A stretch of DNA of 64,000 nucleotides, from the NCBI RefSeq assembly GCF_000013345.1, contig NC_007777.1:2542001-2606000 (forward strand), written 5' to 3'. Below are positions 1 through 10,632 of the stretch, piece by piece. Position 1 is the first letter of the stretch, and every line of letters starts with the position of its first letter. A model generated the notes under the pieces. The model saw nothing but the letters and a program-made list of their open reading frames with translations, had not been told where the DNA came from and searched no databases. This DNA is from Frankia casuarinae. Its GTDB lineage: Bacteria > Actinomycetota > Actinomycetes > Frankiales > Frankiaceae. A program made the translations under genes and the position numbers.

Positions 1-1
1 G

Positions 2-79
2 CCCAAGGACTACGAGCTCACCGCCATCATCCGGGGCATCCTCGACGTCGTACGGGCCGCCAACAAGCTCGATCAGTGA
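2..79 (+). CDS. 3' end of a probable cobalamin-dependent acyl-CoA mutase gene (partial)
   Basis: Only the last 25 codons lie in the window; the frame enters at base 2 and stops at TGA 77-79. The tail contains PKDYELTAIIRGILDVV, which resembles, from memory, the end of the B12-binding domain of methylmalonyl- or ethylmalonyl-CoA mutases. The next gene is meaB, the GTPase that protects such mutases, and this supports the reading. The stop codon lies inside the first unit of a 13-bp tandem repeat. The family call rests on a short tail plus context and is moderate only. Confidence 0.45.
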   Translation, partial: PKDYELTAIIRGILDVVRAANKLDQ

Positions 80-183
80 GCTCGATCAGTGAGCTCGATC
101 ACCGAGCTCGATTGGTGAGCTCGATCACCGAGCTCGATTGGTGAGCTCGATCACCGAGCTCGATTGGTGAGCTCGATTAGTGA
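67..183. repeat. Nine 13-bp tandem repeats across the mutase stop and the meaB start
   Basis: Nine contiguous 13-bp units follow one another without a gap. They begin with gctcgatcagtga twice, then alternate gctcgatcaccga and gctcgattggtga three times, and end with gctcgattagtga, so part of the array also has a 26-bp period. The first unit contains the upstream stop codon, and the last units contain possible starts for meaB. Because 13 is not a multiple of 3, a change in copy number would shift reading frames and move the candidate starts. Confidence 0.95.
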
Positions 184-1240
184 GGTGGCCGTGACGGTTG
201 GGGATGGTACCCGGGTGGGCTCGTCGATCGAGTCGGTGACCGAACTCGTCACCGCCGCCGTCGCGGGCAACCGCCGCGCGGTGGCGAGGCTCATCTCCAT
301 GGTCGAGGACGGTTCACCGTACCTGCAGCGAACCGAGCAGCTGCTGATGCCTCGCACCGGGGGCGCGCAGGTGATCGGCCTCACCGGGGCGCCGGGGGTC
401 GGCAAGTCCACCTCCACCTCCGCGCTGGTGGGCGCCTATCGGGCTGCGGGCCGGCGGGTCGGCGTGCTGGCCGTCGACCCCTCGTCCCCGTTCACCGGCG
501 GCGCGCTGCTCGGCGACCGGATCCGGATGGTCGAGCACGCCACCGATCCGGGCGTCTTCATCCGCTCGCTGGCGACGCGCGGAAGTCTCGGCGGCCTGTC
601 GACCGCCACGCCCCAGGCCCTGCGGGTTCTCGACGCCGTCGGGTTCGACGTCGTCCTGATCGAGACCGTCGGGGTGGGACAGGCCGAGGTGGACATCGCC
701 GCCCTGGCGGACACCACGCTCGTCCTGGTCGCCCCAGGGATGGGGGACGGCGTCCAGGCCGCCAAGGCGGGCGTTCTGGAGATCGCCGACGTGCTGGTGG
801 TCAACAAGGCCGACCGGCCGGGTGCGGACCGGACGGTCAACGAGCTCACCGCCATGCTCCGGATGGGCGGTGCCGGCCGCGGGGAGGACGACCGGCGTCC
901 GCAGGTCGTGCGGACGGTCGCCGCCACCGGGCAGGGGGTGGCCGAGCTCGTCGAATCGATCGAGGCCCATCGGGACTGGCTGCTGCGCACGGGGCAGCTG
1001 CAGCGCCGACGGCGTCGGCGCGCGGTCGACGAGATCTCGCGGATCGCCTTCGCCCGGCTGCGGGAGCGGATCGGGGACCTGCGGCCCGGAGCCGCGATCG
1101 ACCAGCTCGCCGACGAGGTCGTCGCCGGCGGACTCGACCCCCACACCGCGGCCGATCGTCTCCTCGACGAGGCACTCGCCGCTCAGGCCGCCGTTGGCCT
1201 GGCCGCCGGTCACACCGGTGCGGTGAAACCGACCAGGTAA
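164..1240 (+). CDS. meaB: Methylmalonyl-CoA mutase-associated GTPase MeaB (ArgK family)
   Basis: This G3E-type P-loop GTPase binds acyl-CoA mutases, gates entry of adenosylcobalamin and protects the mutase from inactivation. The sequence shows a Walker A motif GAPGVGKS near residues 75-82, a VDPSS segment, ETVGVGQAE in the switch region and the guanine-specificity motif NKAD. The open frame gives 358 residues from TTG 164. GTG 191, preceded by GAGG at 182-185, is an attractive alternative start and gives a length nearer the usual 320-335. The gene directly follows a probable mutase gene, as is typical. The 13-bp repeats occupy the region where translation should begin, so the start is uncertain. 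Confidence 0.93.
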   Translation: MVSSISEVAVTVGDGTRVGSSIESVTELVTAAVAGNRRAVARLISMVEDGSPYLQRTEQLLMPRTGGAQVIGLTGAPGVGKSTSTSALVGAYRAAGRRVGVLAVDPSSPFTGGALLGDRIRMVEHATDPGVFIRSLATRGSLGGLSTATPQALRVLDAVGFDVVLIETVGVGQAEVDIAALADTTLVLVAPGMGDGVQAAKAGVLEIADVLVVNKADRPGADRTVNELTAMLRMGGAGRGEDDRRPQVVRTVAATGQGVAELVESIEAHRDWLLRTGQLQRRRRRRAVDEISRIAFARLRERIGDLRPGAAIDQLADEVVAGGLDPHTAADRLLDEALAAQAAVGLAAGHTGAVKPTR

Positions 1241-1458
1241 CCGCGGTCGTGGCAGCAGCGGCAGGGGTCGATCACCAGCACGGTCCGGACCTGACCGGCC
1301 CGGAAGCCCGCCACATGAGACACCGTGCGGCATCGACCATGGCAGGTCGGGCAAATGGTGTTCGGCTTGGCGTCCACGTGACGGTACCTTCCCGGGATGA
1401 CGGGACATAACCTCGGGGCGGCCTCCGTACCTCGGGGCACCCCCGTACCTCGGGGCAC
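1210..1458 (-). CDS. Small cysteine-rich protein, possible zinc ribbon
   Basis: I do not recognise a named family. The 82-residue frame contains two cysteine clusters, CPTCHGRC and CRCCHDRG, about 30 residues apart, which could bind one zinc ion in the manner of a DnaJ-like or zinc-ribbon module. The first 20 or so residues are encoded by a repeated cctcggggca stretch and look non-native, so translation may start later. The 3' end overlaps the convergent meaB gene by 31 bases. It lies downstream of dnaJ, the position where actinomycete dnaK operons often carry hspR, but it does not resemble HspR. Confidence 0.4.
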   Translation of the reverse strand: MPRGTGVPRGTEAAPRLCPVIPGRYRHVDAKPNTICPTCHGRCRTVSHVAGFRAGQVRTVLVIDPCRCCHDRGYLVGFTAPV

Positions 1459-1474
1459 GCGGTGTCGGGCGAGT

Positions 1475-2482
1475 TCACGTTCTCGGGTCGAAGGCCGAGA
1501 CGGCGGCCAGCTGCTCGAACAGCGCGCGTTCCCGGGCGGTCAGGGCCGGCGGCACCGCCACGCGCACCTCGGCGTGCAGGTCGCCGGGCGGGCCGGTGGG
1601 GTTGGGTAGGCCGGCGCCGCGTAGGCGCAGCCGCCGGCCGCTGGACGATCCTGCCGGGACGCGCACCTTGATCTCGCCGCCGGGGGTGGTGACCGGGACC
1701 CGGGCGCCCAGGGCGGCCTCCCAGGGGGTGACCGGCAGCGGGACGTTGATGTCTCGTCCGGACAGCCGGTAATACGGATGCGGCGCGATCTTCACGTGTA
1801 GGTAGAGGTCGCCGGGCTGGCCGTGCCTGCTGCCGCGGCCGCCTTGGCCGGCCAGCCGGACGCGCTGGCCTTCGACCACCCCCCGCGGGATGGTGACCTG
1901 GTAGCTGCGTGGGCTCCCGCCGGGGCCGGCGAGGGTGATCTGACGCCGCCCGCCCCGGTAGGCCTCCTCGACGGTCAGCTCGAGCTCGGCTTCCTGGTCG
2001 GCGCCGGGGATCGGCCCGGTCGCGCCGTGGGCCCCGAACAGATCACCGAACAGGTCACCGAAGATGCTCCCGCCGAGGCCCGCGCCACCGGGGCCGGCGC
2101 GTCCGAAACCCCTGTCGGCGAAGTCTGCGAAGTCGGTGCCATCGGCGAAGTCGGCGCCGCCGAAGCTCGGTTCGGCCCGGACCCGGCCGGTGCGGCTCCA
2201 GCCCCGGCCGGCCTGGCCGAAGTCCGGCCCGGCGGTCACCCGTCCGTCGTAGTCCTCGGGGATGCGCCGGAAGTCCGCGCCGAACCGGTCGTAGCGCGCC
2301 CGCGTCTTCGGGTCGGACAGCACGCGGTACGCCTCACCGATCTCCTTGAACCGCTCCTCCGCCTCCGGGCCGCGGTTGACGTCGGGGTGGTAACGGCGGG
2401 CGAGGCGGCGGTAGGCCTGCTGGATCTCCTCGGCGCTCGCGCCCCGGCCGACACCGAGAAGCTGGTAGTAGTCCTGGGCCAC
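1475..2482 (-). CDS. dnaJ: DnaJ/CbpA-type Hsp40 co-chaperone without the central zinc finger
   Basis: The protein stimulates the ATPase of DnaK and delivers unfolded substrates to it. Residues 1-70 form a J domain ([10 protein letters not shown] at the start, HPD tripeptide in RRYHPDVN). A Gly/Phe-rich linker with repeated ADFADGTD-like segments follows, then the C-terminal beta-sandwich substrate-binding domains. The four CxxCxGxG zinc motifs of classical DnaJ are absent, so it is a type II (CbpA-like) protein of 335 residues. It lies 6 bases downstream of grpE on the same strand, in the order dnaK-grpE-dnaJ, and is probably co-transcribed with them. Confidence 0.93.
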   Translation of the reverse strand: MAQDYYQLLGVGRGASAEEIQQAYRRLARRYHPDVNRGPEAEERFKEIGEAYRVLSDPKTRARYDRFGADFRRIPEDYDGRVTAGPDFGQAGRGWSRTGRVRAEPSFGGADFADGTDFADFADRGFGRAGPGGAGLGGSIFGDLFGDLFGAHGATGPIPGADQEAELELTVEEAYRGGRRQITLAGPGGSPRSYQVTIPRGVVEGQRVRLAGQGGRGSRHGQPGDLYLHVKIAPHPYYRLSGRDINVPLPVTPWEAALGARVPVTTPGGEIKVRVPAGSSSGRRLRLRGAGLPNPTGPPGDLHAEVRVAVPPALTARERALFEQLAAVSAFDPRT

Positions 2483-2488
2483 GGCCGG

Positions 2489-3163
2489 TCACTCCGCGGG
2501 CCCGCCGGTGCCGCCCGGGTCCGGGCCGATCTCGCCTGGTTGCCGGGCGCCGCCGGGCGGTTCGCCCGGAGGGCGGCTGACGGCGACTCCGGCGGGGCGT
2601 AGCTGCCGTCCGGTGTCGCCGTAGCCGGGGCGGATCACGGCCACCACCGTGCCGGCTGGGACGTTCGGTTCCTCGACGGCGGCCAGCGCCTCGTGCCGGG
2701 TCGGATCGAACGGCACCCCGACCTCGTCGTGGCGCGGGTAGCCGAGCCGGGCCAGCACGTCCACGGCCTGGTCCCGGACCGTCCGGACACCCGCCACGAG
2801 CGAGGTGGGGTCGGCGTCGGCGTGGGTGAGCGCGAGGTCGAGATGGTCGAGGACCGGCAGCCAGGCGGCCGCCGCGTGGGCCCGTTCGGCCGCCCGATCC
2901 CGCTCCAGCTCCCGGACGGTCCGTTTACGCAGGTTGTCCAGGTCGGCGGCGGCCCGCCGCCACCGGTCGGTCAGCTTGTCCACCTGCATGGCGAGCGCCA
3001 CACTGTCCAGGACCGTCTCGGTCGGGAGATCGTCCGCGCCGACGGGGCCGGCGTGGGCGGTGGCCTCTCCGCTACTCCGGTCCACGGTCTGGTCGGTGGT
3101 CTGGTCGGCGCCGTGGCCGGTCCGGTCTGGGCGCTGTTCGCGCGGCATGTCGTTCGCCATCAT
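2489..3163 (-). CDS. grpE: Nucleotide exchange factor GrpE
   Basis: GrpE releases ADP from DnaK and resets the chaperone cycle. The 224-residue frame has a low-complexity, charged N-terminus of about 70 residues. A long helix follows (DLDNLRKRTVRELERDRA) that forms the dimer stalk, and then the GrpE signature region with FDPTRHEALAAVEE and VVAVIRPGY before a disordered tail. There are two adjacent ATG codons at the start; the second is equally plausible. The gene sits 23 bases after dnaK and 6 bases before dnaJ. Confidence 0.93.
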   Translation of the reverse strand: MMANDMPREQRPDRTGHGADQTTDQTVDRSSGEATAHAGPVGADDLPTETVLDSVALAMQVDKLTDRWRRAAADLDNLRKRTVRELERDRAAERAHAAAAWLPVLDHLDLALTHADADPTSLVAGVRTVRDQAVDVLARLGYPRHDEVGVPFDPTRHEALAAVEEPNVPAGTVVAVIRPGYGDTGRQLRPAGVAVSRPPGEPPGGARQPGEIGPDPGGTGGPAE

Positions 3164-3186
3164 GGGTCGGTCTCGGTTGGCATGGG

Positions 3187-5112
3187 TCAGCCCCGGTCGA
3201 ACTCGGCGTCTACCACGTCGTCGCCGCCAGGGGTGCCGCCGCCAGGTGGTGGCTGTGGGCCGCCCGGGGCGGTGTCGGTCGGGCTGCCGCCGGTTCCCTC
3301 GGTGGGGGCGGCCTGGCCGGTTCGGGCGGCGGCCAGGCCGTGGTAGATCTGTTGGAGATCCGAGGTCAGGGCGCGGACCCGGTCCACCGGAGCCTCCTCT
3401 TTGATGGCCTGGCGGGCGTCGGCGACCAGCAGGTCGGCGCGGGCCTTCTCGTGGGGCGGGGCGGCGTCACCGAGTTCGGCCAGCAGCCGTTCGACGCGGT
3501 AGGCGACCGAGTCCAGCTCGTTGCGGGCGTCGATTGCGGCGCGTAGCGCCTGGTCGGTGGTGCGGTTACGCTCCGCCTCGGTGATCATCCGTTCGACCTC
3601 CTCCTTGGGGAGGTTGGAGGTCTCACTGATCGTGATCGACTGCTGGGCTCCGGTGTCCTTGTCGCGGGCGGTGACGTTGAGGATGCCGTTGGCGTCGATG
3701 TCGAAGGTGACCTCGACCTGCGGTTCGCCGCGGGGCGCCGGGCGGATGTTTTCCAGGCGGAAGCGGCCGAGTACCCGGTTGTCGGCGGCGCGTTCGCGTT
3801 CGCCCTGCAGTACCACGATGTCCACGGCCGGCTGGTTGTCCTCCGCGGTGGAGAACACCTCGGAGCGTCGCACCGGGATCGTGGTGTTGCGTTCGACGAT
3901 TTTCGTCATCAGGCCGCCGCGGGTCTCCACCCCGAGGGAGAGCGGGGTGACGTCGAGCAGGAGCACGTCGGAGACTTCGCCCTTGAGCACCCCGGCCTGG
4001 ATCGCCGCGCCCAGGGCGACGACCTCGTCGGGGTTGACGCTCATGTTCGGTTCCTTGCCGCCGGTCAGCCGCCGGACCAGTGCCTGCACCGCGGGCATCC
4101 GGGTGGCGCCGCCGACGAGGATCACCTCGTCGAGGTCGTCGGCACTGATCTTGGAGTCCTCCATCGCCTGGCGGACCGGTCCCATGGTCCGTTCGACCAG
4201 GTCGGCGGTGATCTGTTCGAAGGTGGAGCGCATGACCGTGGCGGTCAGGTGCCGCGGCCCGGTGGCGTCGGCGGTGATGAACGGCAGGTTCACCTGGGTC
4301 TGGGTGACCGCGCTCAGTTCGACCTTGGCCTTCTCCGCGGCCTCGAACAGCCGTTGCAGTGCCTGGGGGTCCCGGCGCAGGTCGATGCCCTGTTCCCGGT
4401 GGAACCCGTCGGCGAGGTAGTCGACCAGCCGGCGGTCGAAGTCGTCCCCGCCCAGGTGGCTGTCCCCGGCCGTGGCCCGGACCTCGACCACCCCGTCGCC
4501 GACGTCGAGGATGCTCACGTCGAACGTGCCGCCGCCGAGATCGAAGACCAGGACGGTCTCGTGGCCCTTCTTGTCCAGCCCGTACGCCAATGCGGCGGCG
4601 GTCGGCTCGTTGATGATCCGCAGCACGTTCAGGCCGGCGATCCGGCCGGCGTCCTTCGTCGCGGTGCGCTGCGCGTCGTTGAAGTAGGCCGGCACCGTGA
4701 TGACCGCTTCGGTGACCTTCTCGCCCAGGTTCCGCCCAGCGTCGTCGGCCAGCTTGCGCAGCACCAGCGCGCTGATCTCCTCCGGCGCGTAGAGCTTGTC
4801 CCGGATTCTGAACCGGGCGGCGCCCTCCGGGCCCGGGACGACGTCGAAGGCGACCGCTTTGGCCTCCTCGGTCACCTCGTCATAGCGGCGGCCGATGAAC
4901 CGCTTGGCCGAGTAGATCGTGCCCTTCGGGTTCAGGATCGCCTGCCGTCGCGCCAGCTGCCCGACCAGGCGTTCACCGCTCTCGGTGAACGCCACCACCG
5001 ACGGTGTCGTCCGCGCACCCTCCGCGTTCGGGATGACCCTCGGCTCGCCACCCTCCCAGGCGGCGATCACCGAATTGGTCGTCCCCAGATCAATGCCGAC
5101 TGCCTTCGCCAT
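3187..5112 (-). CDS. dnaK: Hsp70 chaperone DnaK
   Basis: This ATP-dependent chaperone of 641 residues has the full family length. The N-terminal nucleotide-binding domain begins [15 protein letters not shown] and contains [13 protein letters not shown], the phosphate-binding loop [12 protein letters not shown] and the adenosine motif VGGATRMP. The substrate-binding domain follows from about residue 390 ([14 protein letters not shown]), and the tail is Gly/Pro-rich and ends DVVDAEF. It is the first gene of a dnaK-grpE-dnaJ operon and faces hsp20 across about 550 bases. I saw neither an HspR-type (HAIR) inverted repeat nor a CIRCE element upstream. Confidence 0.97.
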   Translation of the reverse strand: MAKAVGIDLGTTNSVIAAWEGGEPRVIPNAEGARTTPSVVAFTESGERLVGQLARRQAILNPKGTIYSAKRFIGRRYDEVTEEAKAVAFDVVPGPEGAARFRIRDKLYAPEEISALVLRKLADDAGRNLGEKVTEAVITVPAYFNDAQRTATKDAGRIAGLNVLRIINEPTAAALAYGLDKKGHETVLVFDLGGGTFDVSILDVGDGVVEVRATAGDSHLGGDDFDRRLVDYLADGFHREQGIDLRRDPQALQRLFEAAEKAKVELSAVTQTQVNLPFITADATGPRHLTATVMRSTFEQITADLVERTMGPVRQAMEDSKISADDLDEVILVGGATRMPAVQALVRRLTGGKEPNMSVNPDEVVALGAAIQAGVLKGEVSDVLLLDVTPLSLGVETRGGLMTKIVERNTTIPVRRSEVFSTAEDNQPAVDIVVLQGERERAADNRVLGRFRLENIRPAPRGEPQVEVTFDIDANGILNVTARDKDTGAQQSITISETSNLPKEEVERMITEAERNRTTDQALRAAIDARNELDSVAYRVERLLAELGDAAPPHEKARADLLVADARQAIKEEAPVDRVRALTSDLQQIYHGLAAARTGQAAPTEGTGGSPTDTAPGGPQPPPGGGTPGGDDVVDAEFDRG

Positions 5113-5323
5113 CGAATGCTCCTCCAGAAGCGAACCTCACACATATGACGAATCGGGCGTTCCCACGCCGTGAGCAGGCTTCACGCGGATAAACCGGCCC
5201 CACAGCAGGGAACCTGTCCAGGATTTGCCCAGCAAAACGCATTGCCTACGGAGTATCGCTTGTCGGCAGGCGAAGGAAGAGATCACGAAAAGGCCTTGAT
5301 CGCCAGTAGGTCCTGATTGCCAG

Positions 5324-5400
5324 GGGAGCTGGAGCACCGGGAGAGCTGGAGCACCGGGAGAGCTGGAGCACCGGGAGAGCTGGAGCACCGGGAGAGCTGG
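5324..5400. repeat. 17-bp tandem repeat, about 4.5 copies
   Basis: The unit gagagctggagcaccgg starts at 5341, 5358 and 5375, with a partial copy at 5392 and a one-mismatch copy at 5324. It lies in the dnaK-hsp20 intergenic region. Confidence 0.95.
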
Positions 5401-5504
5401 CAGAGCCACACCGGTCGGGGCCGGGCCGGGGCAGGATCGGGCCGGGTCAGGACAGGGACCGGGGGCCTGAGCCCGGCAGGACGGGCAGCACCGGGCAGCG
5501 CCGC

Positions 5505-5541
5505 TTTCTGGCCCTACAGCCGATTTCTGGCCTACAGCCGG
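5505..5541. repeat. Two near-identical 18/19-bp direct repeats
   Basis: The unit tttctggccctacagccga (5505-5523) is followed directly by a copy lacking one c (5524-5541). It lies about 130 bases before hsp20 and could be a protein-binding pair or a neutral duplication. Confidence 0.85.
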
Positions 5542-5668
5542 CTGCAGCCGGGTGTCTCTCGGCCGCGGCCCGCAGTTTTCGGGCCGGCGAGGCAGGGGTA
5601 GAGGCAAGGCATAGTCAATTGGACGCAAAGGTGATAGCCGGCCGGCCTGGCCGGAAGGAGTGAGGATC

Positions 5669-6178
5669 ATGACACTACCCGTACGACGCGGAGAAGGCCT
5701 GGGAACGCTGGCACGGTGGGATCCGTTCCGGGAGATCGAGGACGCCTGGACCCGCATGGGCAATCTGCTCGGCGACGTCATAGGCGGCGTCGAGGGCCGT
5801 CCGGCGCGGTTGCTGGGCGGCATGGTGCAGCCGGTCGACATTGAGGAGACCGAGGACGCGTTCGTGATCGATCTCGATCTTCCCGGGGTGCGCCGGGAGG
5901 ACATCTCCGTGGACCTGCGTGACAACGAGCTGTTCGTCACCGGTGAAATCAAGGAGCGGGAACGCACGGGAGTACTGCGCCGCCGTAGCCGCCCGGTGGG
6001 CCGGTTCGAGCACCGCATCGCCGTGCCGGGTGACATTGATCCGGAATCGGTGCACGCCACCCTGGCCGACGGAGTACTCACCATCCGGCTGGCGAAGGCC
6101 AAGCGGAGCCAGCCCAAGCACATCGAGATCAGCACCGGCCCCGAGGGCCAAGGCACCGGCCCCGAGGGCCAAAGCTGA
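5669..6178 (+). CDS. Small heat-shock protein, Hsp20/alpha-crystallin family
   Basis: This ATP-independent holdase of 169 residues keeps unfolding proteins soluble for DnaK. The start is ATG 5669, eight bases after AAGGAG. The N-terminus has the usual LARWDPFREIEDAW segment. The alpha-crystallin domain covers about residues 50-150 and ends with the signature GVLTIRLAKA. The C-terminus is a 21-bp DNA duplication that encodes TGPEGQ twice instead of a clear IxI tail motif. It lies upstream of groEL on the same strand and may share stress control with it; its promoter region faces dnaK. Confidence 0.93.
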   Translation: MTLPVRRGEGLGTLARWDPFREIEDAWTRMGNLLGDVIGGVEGRPARLLGGMVQPVDIEETEDAFVIDLDLPGVRREDISVDLRDNELFVTGEIKERERTGVLRRRSRPVGRFEHRIAVPGDIDPESVHATLADGVLTIRLAKAKRSQPKHIEISTGPEGQGTGPEGQS

Positions 6179-6182
6179 CTGA

Positions 6183-8015
<1,833 letters not shown>

Positions 8016-8549
8016 AAAAATCGGAATGCGAGCTGATCGGAGCCGACCGACGGTGACTGGTACAGCCGGATCGGGTTGTCCGGAGGGCATCGGTGAGAGG
8101 ACGCGGGCTGAAACGCCTCCGCTCCGTCCAACCGTCGGAGCCGGGCACGCCCCCGTCCAGAGCATCTGCCGTGGCCACCACGAACTCGGGACCGATGCCG
8201 ACCCATTGCCGCAGTTATCAACTGCCTTCACCGAGTTCGCCCACGCCGTCTGATCATCGTGTTCCACCTGGGTGTCAGCATGCGGTGGCCCTCTGTGACG
8301 GGATGTTGACGATCAGATCTTCCTCGTCCCGTACAGAAGGCCACCTTTATGGGGCGACACGTCGGCTATCTCGAAGGTTGACATCGGAAACATGCGGAAG
8401 CCCACCGGTGCTCGACGCGCGGCGGCGGTCATCACGAATCCCGCGAATACCCAGAAAGCCAGGTGACCACGGCGGTCTCGTGCCCAGGTCACGCATCATT
8501 CAGAGCGAGGCAGCCCCGCTGCAACTACCAAGTTCGAGGGTTTGGACCG
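8016..8549. other. Intergenic stretch after groEL
   Basis: No recognisable gene. The minus strand has a 59-codon open frame (GTG 8492 to TGA 8313) encoding a hydrophobic start and a segment GFRMFPMSTFEIADV that reads like part of a membrane protein. I cannot name it and it may be a remnant. Confidence 0.4.
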
Positions 8550-9317
8550 CTACTTGTCGGAACTCGACGCGTACCGATCGTGAACATGGTGATGGCCTGG
8601 CCGGACGGTGAGATGGTAGGTGATATCTGCGGAGAAGGGGCCGGTGATGTCGGATCGTCCGGTTCCACCGAAGGTGATCGTGTGGCGGCCCGGCGCAAGT
8701 GGCTTGAGGAGTAGGTAGATGCCGTCAGCCACGGCAGGCGTGTAGATGCCCGCCGGGGCATTGAAGATGTTGTCATCGGGGAGCGTGATGCTGAACGGAT
8801 GCGCGCACCGGTGGACGGGTCCGGCGCAAGCCCGGTACCTTCGCAGCTTTCCTACTGGTATGCCATCGACGCTGGCGTGGAGGTTGGCGAACGACAAGCC
8901 TGCCTCCATCTCGCGCCACAGCTCCCGGGCCGTGCGATTTTCCCCGGGGTTGTTGGCGTCGAAGACGTTGACGAGCGGAAAGAAGAGTGCCTTGCCCGCG
9001 GGTACCGTGCAATCGTTTCGAACGACTTTTTCGCCACCGAAGGCGCCGACCAGGAAGAATACCGAGCCAGATTGGCCCACGTTACACAACGCGCCAGTTG
9101 GGTCAATCAGCGGGTTCGTGGTGGTTGGCTGCGCCAGTGCGTACTGCCACCATGCCGCCGACCAGGCACCATAGCTCTTCCCAAATACGCGTGCCCCCGG
9201 GGGCACGACACCCGGGTTGCCCGACGCCGCGTTAGCGGCCGGAGCCGAGACTATCGTCAGCGCCAGGGCCGCGACGAGCGCTGGCAGCAGGCGCCGAATT
9301 CTGGTAATATCGACCAT
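8550..9317 (-). CDS. Secreted protein of unknown function
   Basis: The protein has 255 residues. It begins with a signal peptide: basic MVDITRIRR, a hydrophobic core LLPALVAALALTIV and a cleavage region APAANAAS near residues 26-31. The mature part starts with a Trp/Tyr-rich motif (YGAWSAAWWQYALA). It then has NPLIDPTGALCNVGQSGSVFFL and the segment CTVPAGKALFFPLVN. I recall these motifs from conserved exported proteins without a known function. Four cysteines may form disulfides outside the cell. The C-terminal residues after about 240 are His-rich and low in complexity. It is monocistronic, with no clear partner. Confidence 0.75.
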   Translation of the reverse strand: MVDITRIRRLLPALVAALALTIVSAPAANAASGNPGVVPPGARVFGKSYGAWSAAWWQYALAQPTTTNPLIDPTGALCNVGQSGSVFFLVGAFGGEKVVRNDCTVPAGKALFFPLVNVFDANNPGENRTARELWREMEAGLSFANLHASVDGIPVGKLRRYRACAGPVHRCAHPFSITLPDDNIFNAPAGIYTPAVADGIYLLLKPLAPGRHTITFGGTGRSDITGPFSADITYHLTVRPGHHHVHDRYASSSDK

Positions 9318-9821
9318 GATTCACCTCTACCGAGAGTCTTATGGATCATGATTGCGGTCTTGCCGTAAGGTGCGATGATCGTCGTTCCCCACGGCAGTCA
9401 GCCTGGAGCCTCCGGTAGCCGATACAGAATGTCAATCACCGATCCATCATGGTTTCTCGACGGTGGATGAGGGACGCCAGATAGAGGCGGACGAATGACG
9501 CTGGGCGGGGTCAAATGGCAACTCCACGCTGTTCGTGAGCTGATCGAAGAAACGAAAGAGTGGCGGTCTCGGTAGAATATTTCGGTCTAATTCATGTGTA
9601 AATTTGATACCACGTAATGGCATTTCGACCCGGTTTTCCTCCGGGGATTCCGGACTGCTTGCTGTGTGCTTGCAAGATGTTTGCGCTTGCTATTGTGATC
9701 TTGCCGTGCGCCCGGACCATGATCGGCAACATCCCGTGGTAGGCCCCCATCGACGGCTCGACGGGCGGTGTGGGCGAGAAAAGAGGCTCGCTGACCGGTC
9801 CAACTCGGTCGACCGCGGCGG
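9318..9821. other. Gene-free interval
   Basis: No open frame in these 504 bases resembles a known protein. The base composition is slightly more AT-rich than the surroundings. A promoter for the secreted protein at 8550-9317 should lie at the left end. Confidence 0.5.
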
Positions 9822-10403
9822 TCAGCCTTCCGGGGTGTTCCCGGTGCCGGGCACGGGTCCGCCGAACTGCCGACGGAAGGAACCGAGCAGGTGGTCGAGG
9901 CCCCAGAGGAACTGGTCCCGGGTGCCGGTCGAGCCGAGCAGATCGGCCACGGCCTCGGCTGCCAGCAGGTGTCCCCAGAGGTAGACGAACATCGTGCAGA
10001 TGATCCTGTTCGCGTCCTCCGGTCCGATACCGGCGTCGATGAGCAGATCGTGCAGGAAGCTCGCGTTGCGTACCGCGGAGGGGCTGCCGGCCATCTGCCG
10101 ACCCATGTGTGCCGCGAGCCCCGGGTAGGCGGCGGCAACGTCATGCGCGCTGGTGAAGCAGCGCCCTAGGCGGTCGGCCCAGTCGCCGGTCTCGGGGCCT
10201 GGAAGGTCGATGCGGCCGAGCGCGTCGTCAACGACGCGCTCGACGATGAGATTCTTGGTGGGGAAGCGTCGGTAGATCGCGGGGGCCGTAACGCCGAGCT
10301 CCGCGCACAGGGGTCGGACCGTGAGATGGTCGAGCCCGTCGCGCCGAGCGATCGTGTCGGCCGCCGCGATGATCTGCTCGCGGGTGACCGCCCGGGGACG
10401 CAT
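9822..10403 (-). CDS. TetR-family transcriptional regulator
   Basis: The protein has 193 residues. The N-terminal HTH (residues 8-55) has the TetR pattern ITAAD...GLDHLTVRPLCAELGVTAPAIYRRFPTKN. The C-terminal ligand-binding part is all-helical, with AHDVAAAYPGLAAHMGR in the position seen in the TetR/AcrR C-terminal domain. Its start faces the SHOCT-like gene at 10633, and the DevR-like site lies between them. No metabolic gene is adjacent, so the ligand and targets are unknown. Confidence 0.88.
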   Translation of the reverse strand: MRPRAVTREQIIAAADTIARRDGLDHLTVRPLCAELGVTAPAIYRRFPTKNLIVERVVDDALGRIDLPGPETGDWADRLGRCFTSAHDVAAAYPGLAAHMGRQMAGSPSAVRNASFLHDLLIDAGIGPEDANRIICTMFVYLWGHLLAAEAVADLLGSTGTRDQFLWGLDHLLGSFRRQFGGPVPGTGNTPEG

Positions 10404-10542
10404 AGCGTCCTTTCTACCCGCCGCGAGACGGTGGTTCTACCTGGCGCGAGGTCCTGACAGTGGCCCGCCGCCGCGGACCCCTGGATCGGGTGGAGGCGGT
10501 TCCGAGGGCATGTCCGGCACGGGCCTGGCGTCGTACCGGTCC

Positions 10543-10556
10543 GGGACGAACAGCCC
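10543..10556. promoter_or_regulatory. DevR/DosR-box-like motif before the SHOCT-like gene
   Basis: The 14-mer gggacgaacagccc lies 77 bases upstream of the ATG at 10633. An almost identical 14-mer occurs upstream of the paralogous gene at 58772. The pattern GGGAC-N4-GCCC resembles DevR/DosR response-regulator boxes of actinomycetes; this assignment is inference. Confidence 0.4.
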
Positions 10557-10632
10557 TCGTCCCGTCGGCCGCGCCGGCCGAAGGTAGAGGTACGGCCCGC
10601 CGTAGGAGGCCGGGACGAGGGAGGAGGAGATC

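Larger units (their letters stand above)
5113..5668. other. Divergent dnaK-hsp20 intergenic region with two repeat blocks
   Basis: No convincing gene is present in these 556 bases. They must hold the promoters of both chaperone units. Apart from the repeats listed separately, a loose DevR-like stretch (GGGACCGGGGGCC, about 5454-5466) is visible but poorly symmetric. A ribosome-binding site AAGGAG (5655-5660) precedes the hsp20 ATG. Confidence 0.6.

Noticed and set aside
5454-5470. DevR-like box before hsp20
   Set aside because: GGGACCGGGGGCC is poorly symmetric and arises easily in a G-rich stretch, so I do not list it as a site.
5113-5668. HAIR or CIRCE heat-shock operator between dnaK and hsp20
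   Set aside because: I found no matching inverted repeat by eye; only unrelated tandem repeats are present.
8093-8611. 172-codon plus-strand frame after groEL
   Set aside because: Ser/Arg/Pro-rich with no motif, no RBS and an overlap with the 3' end of the secreted-protein gene.
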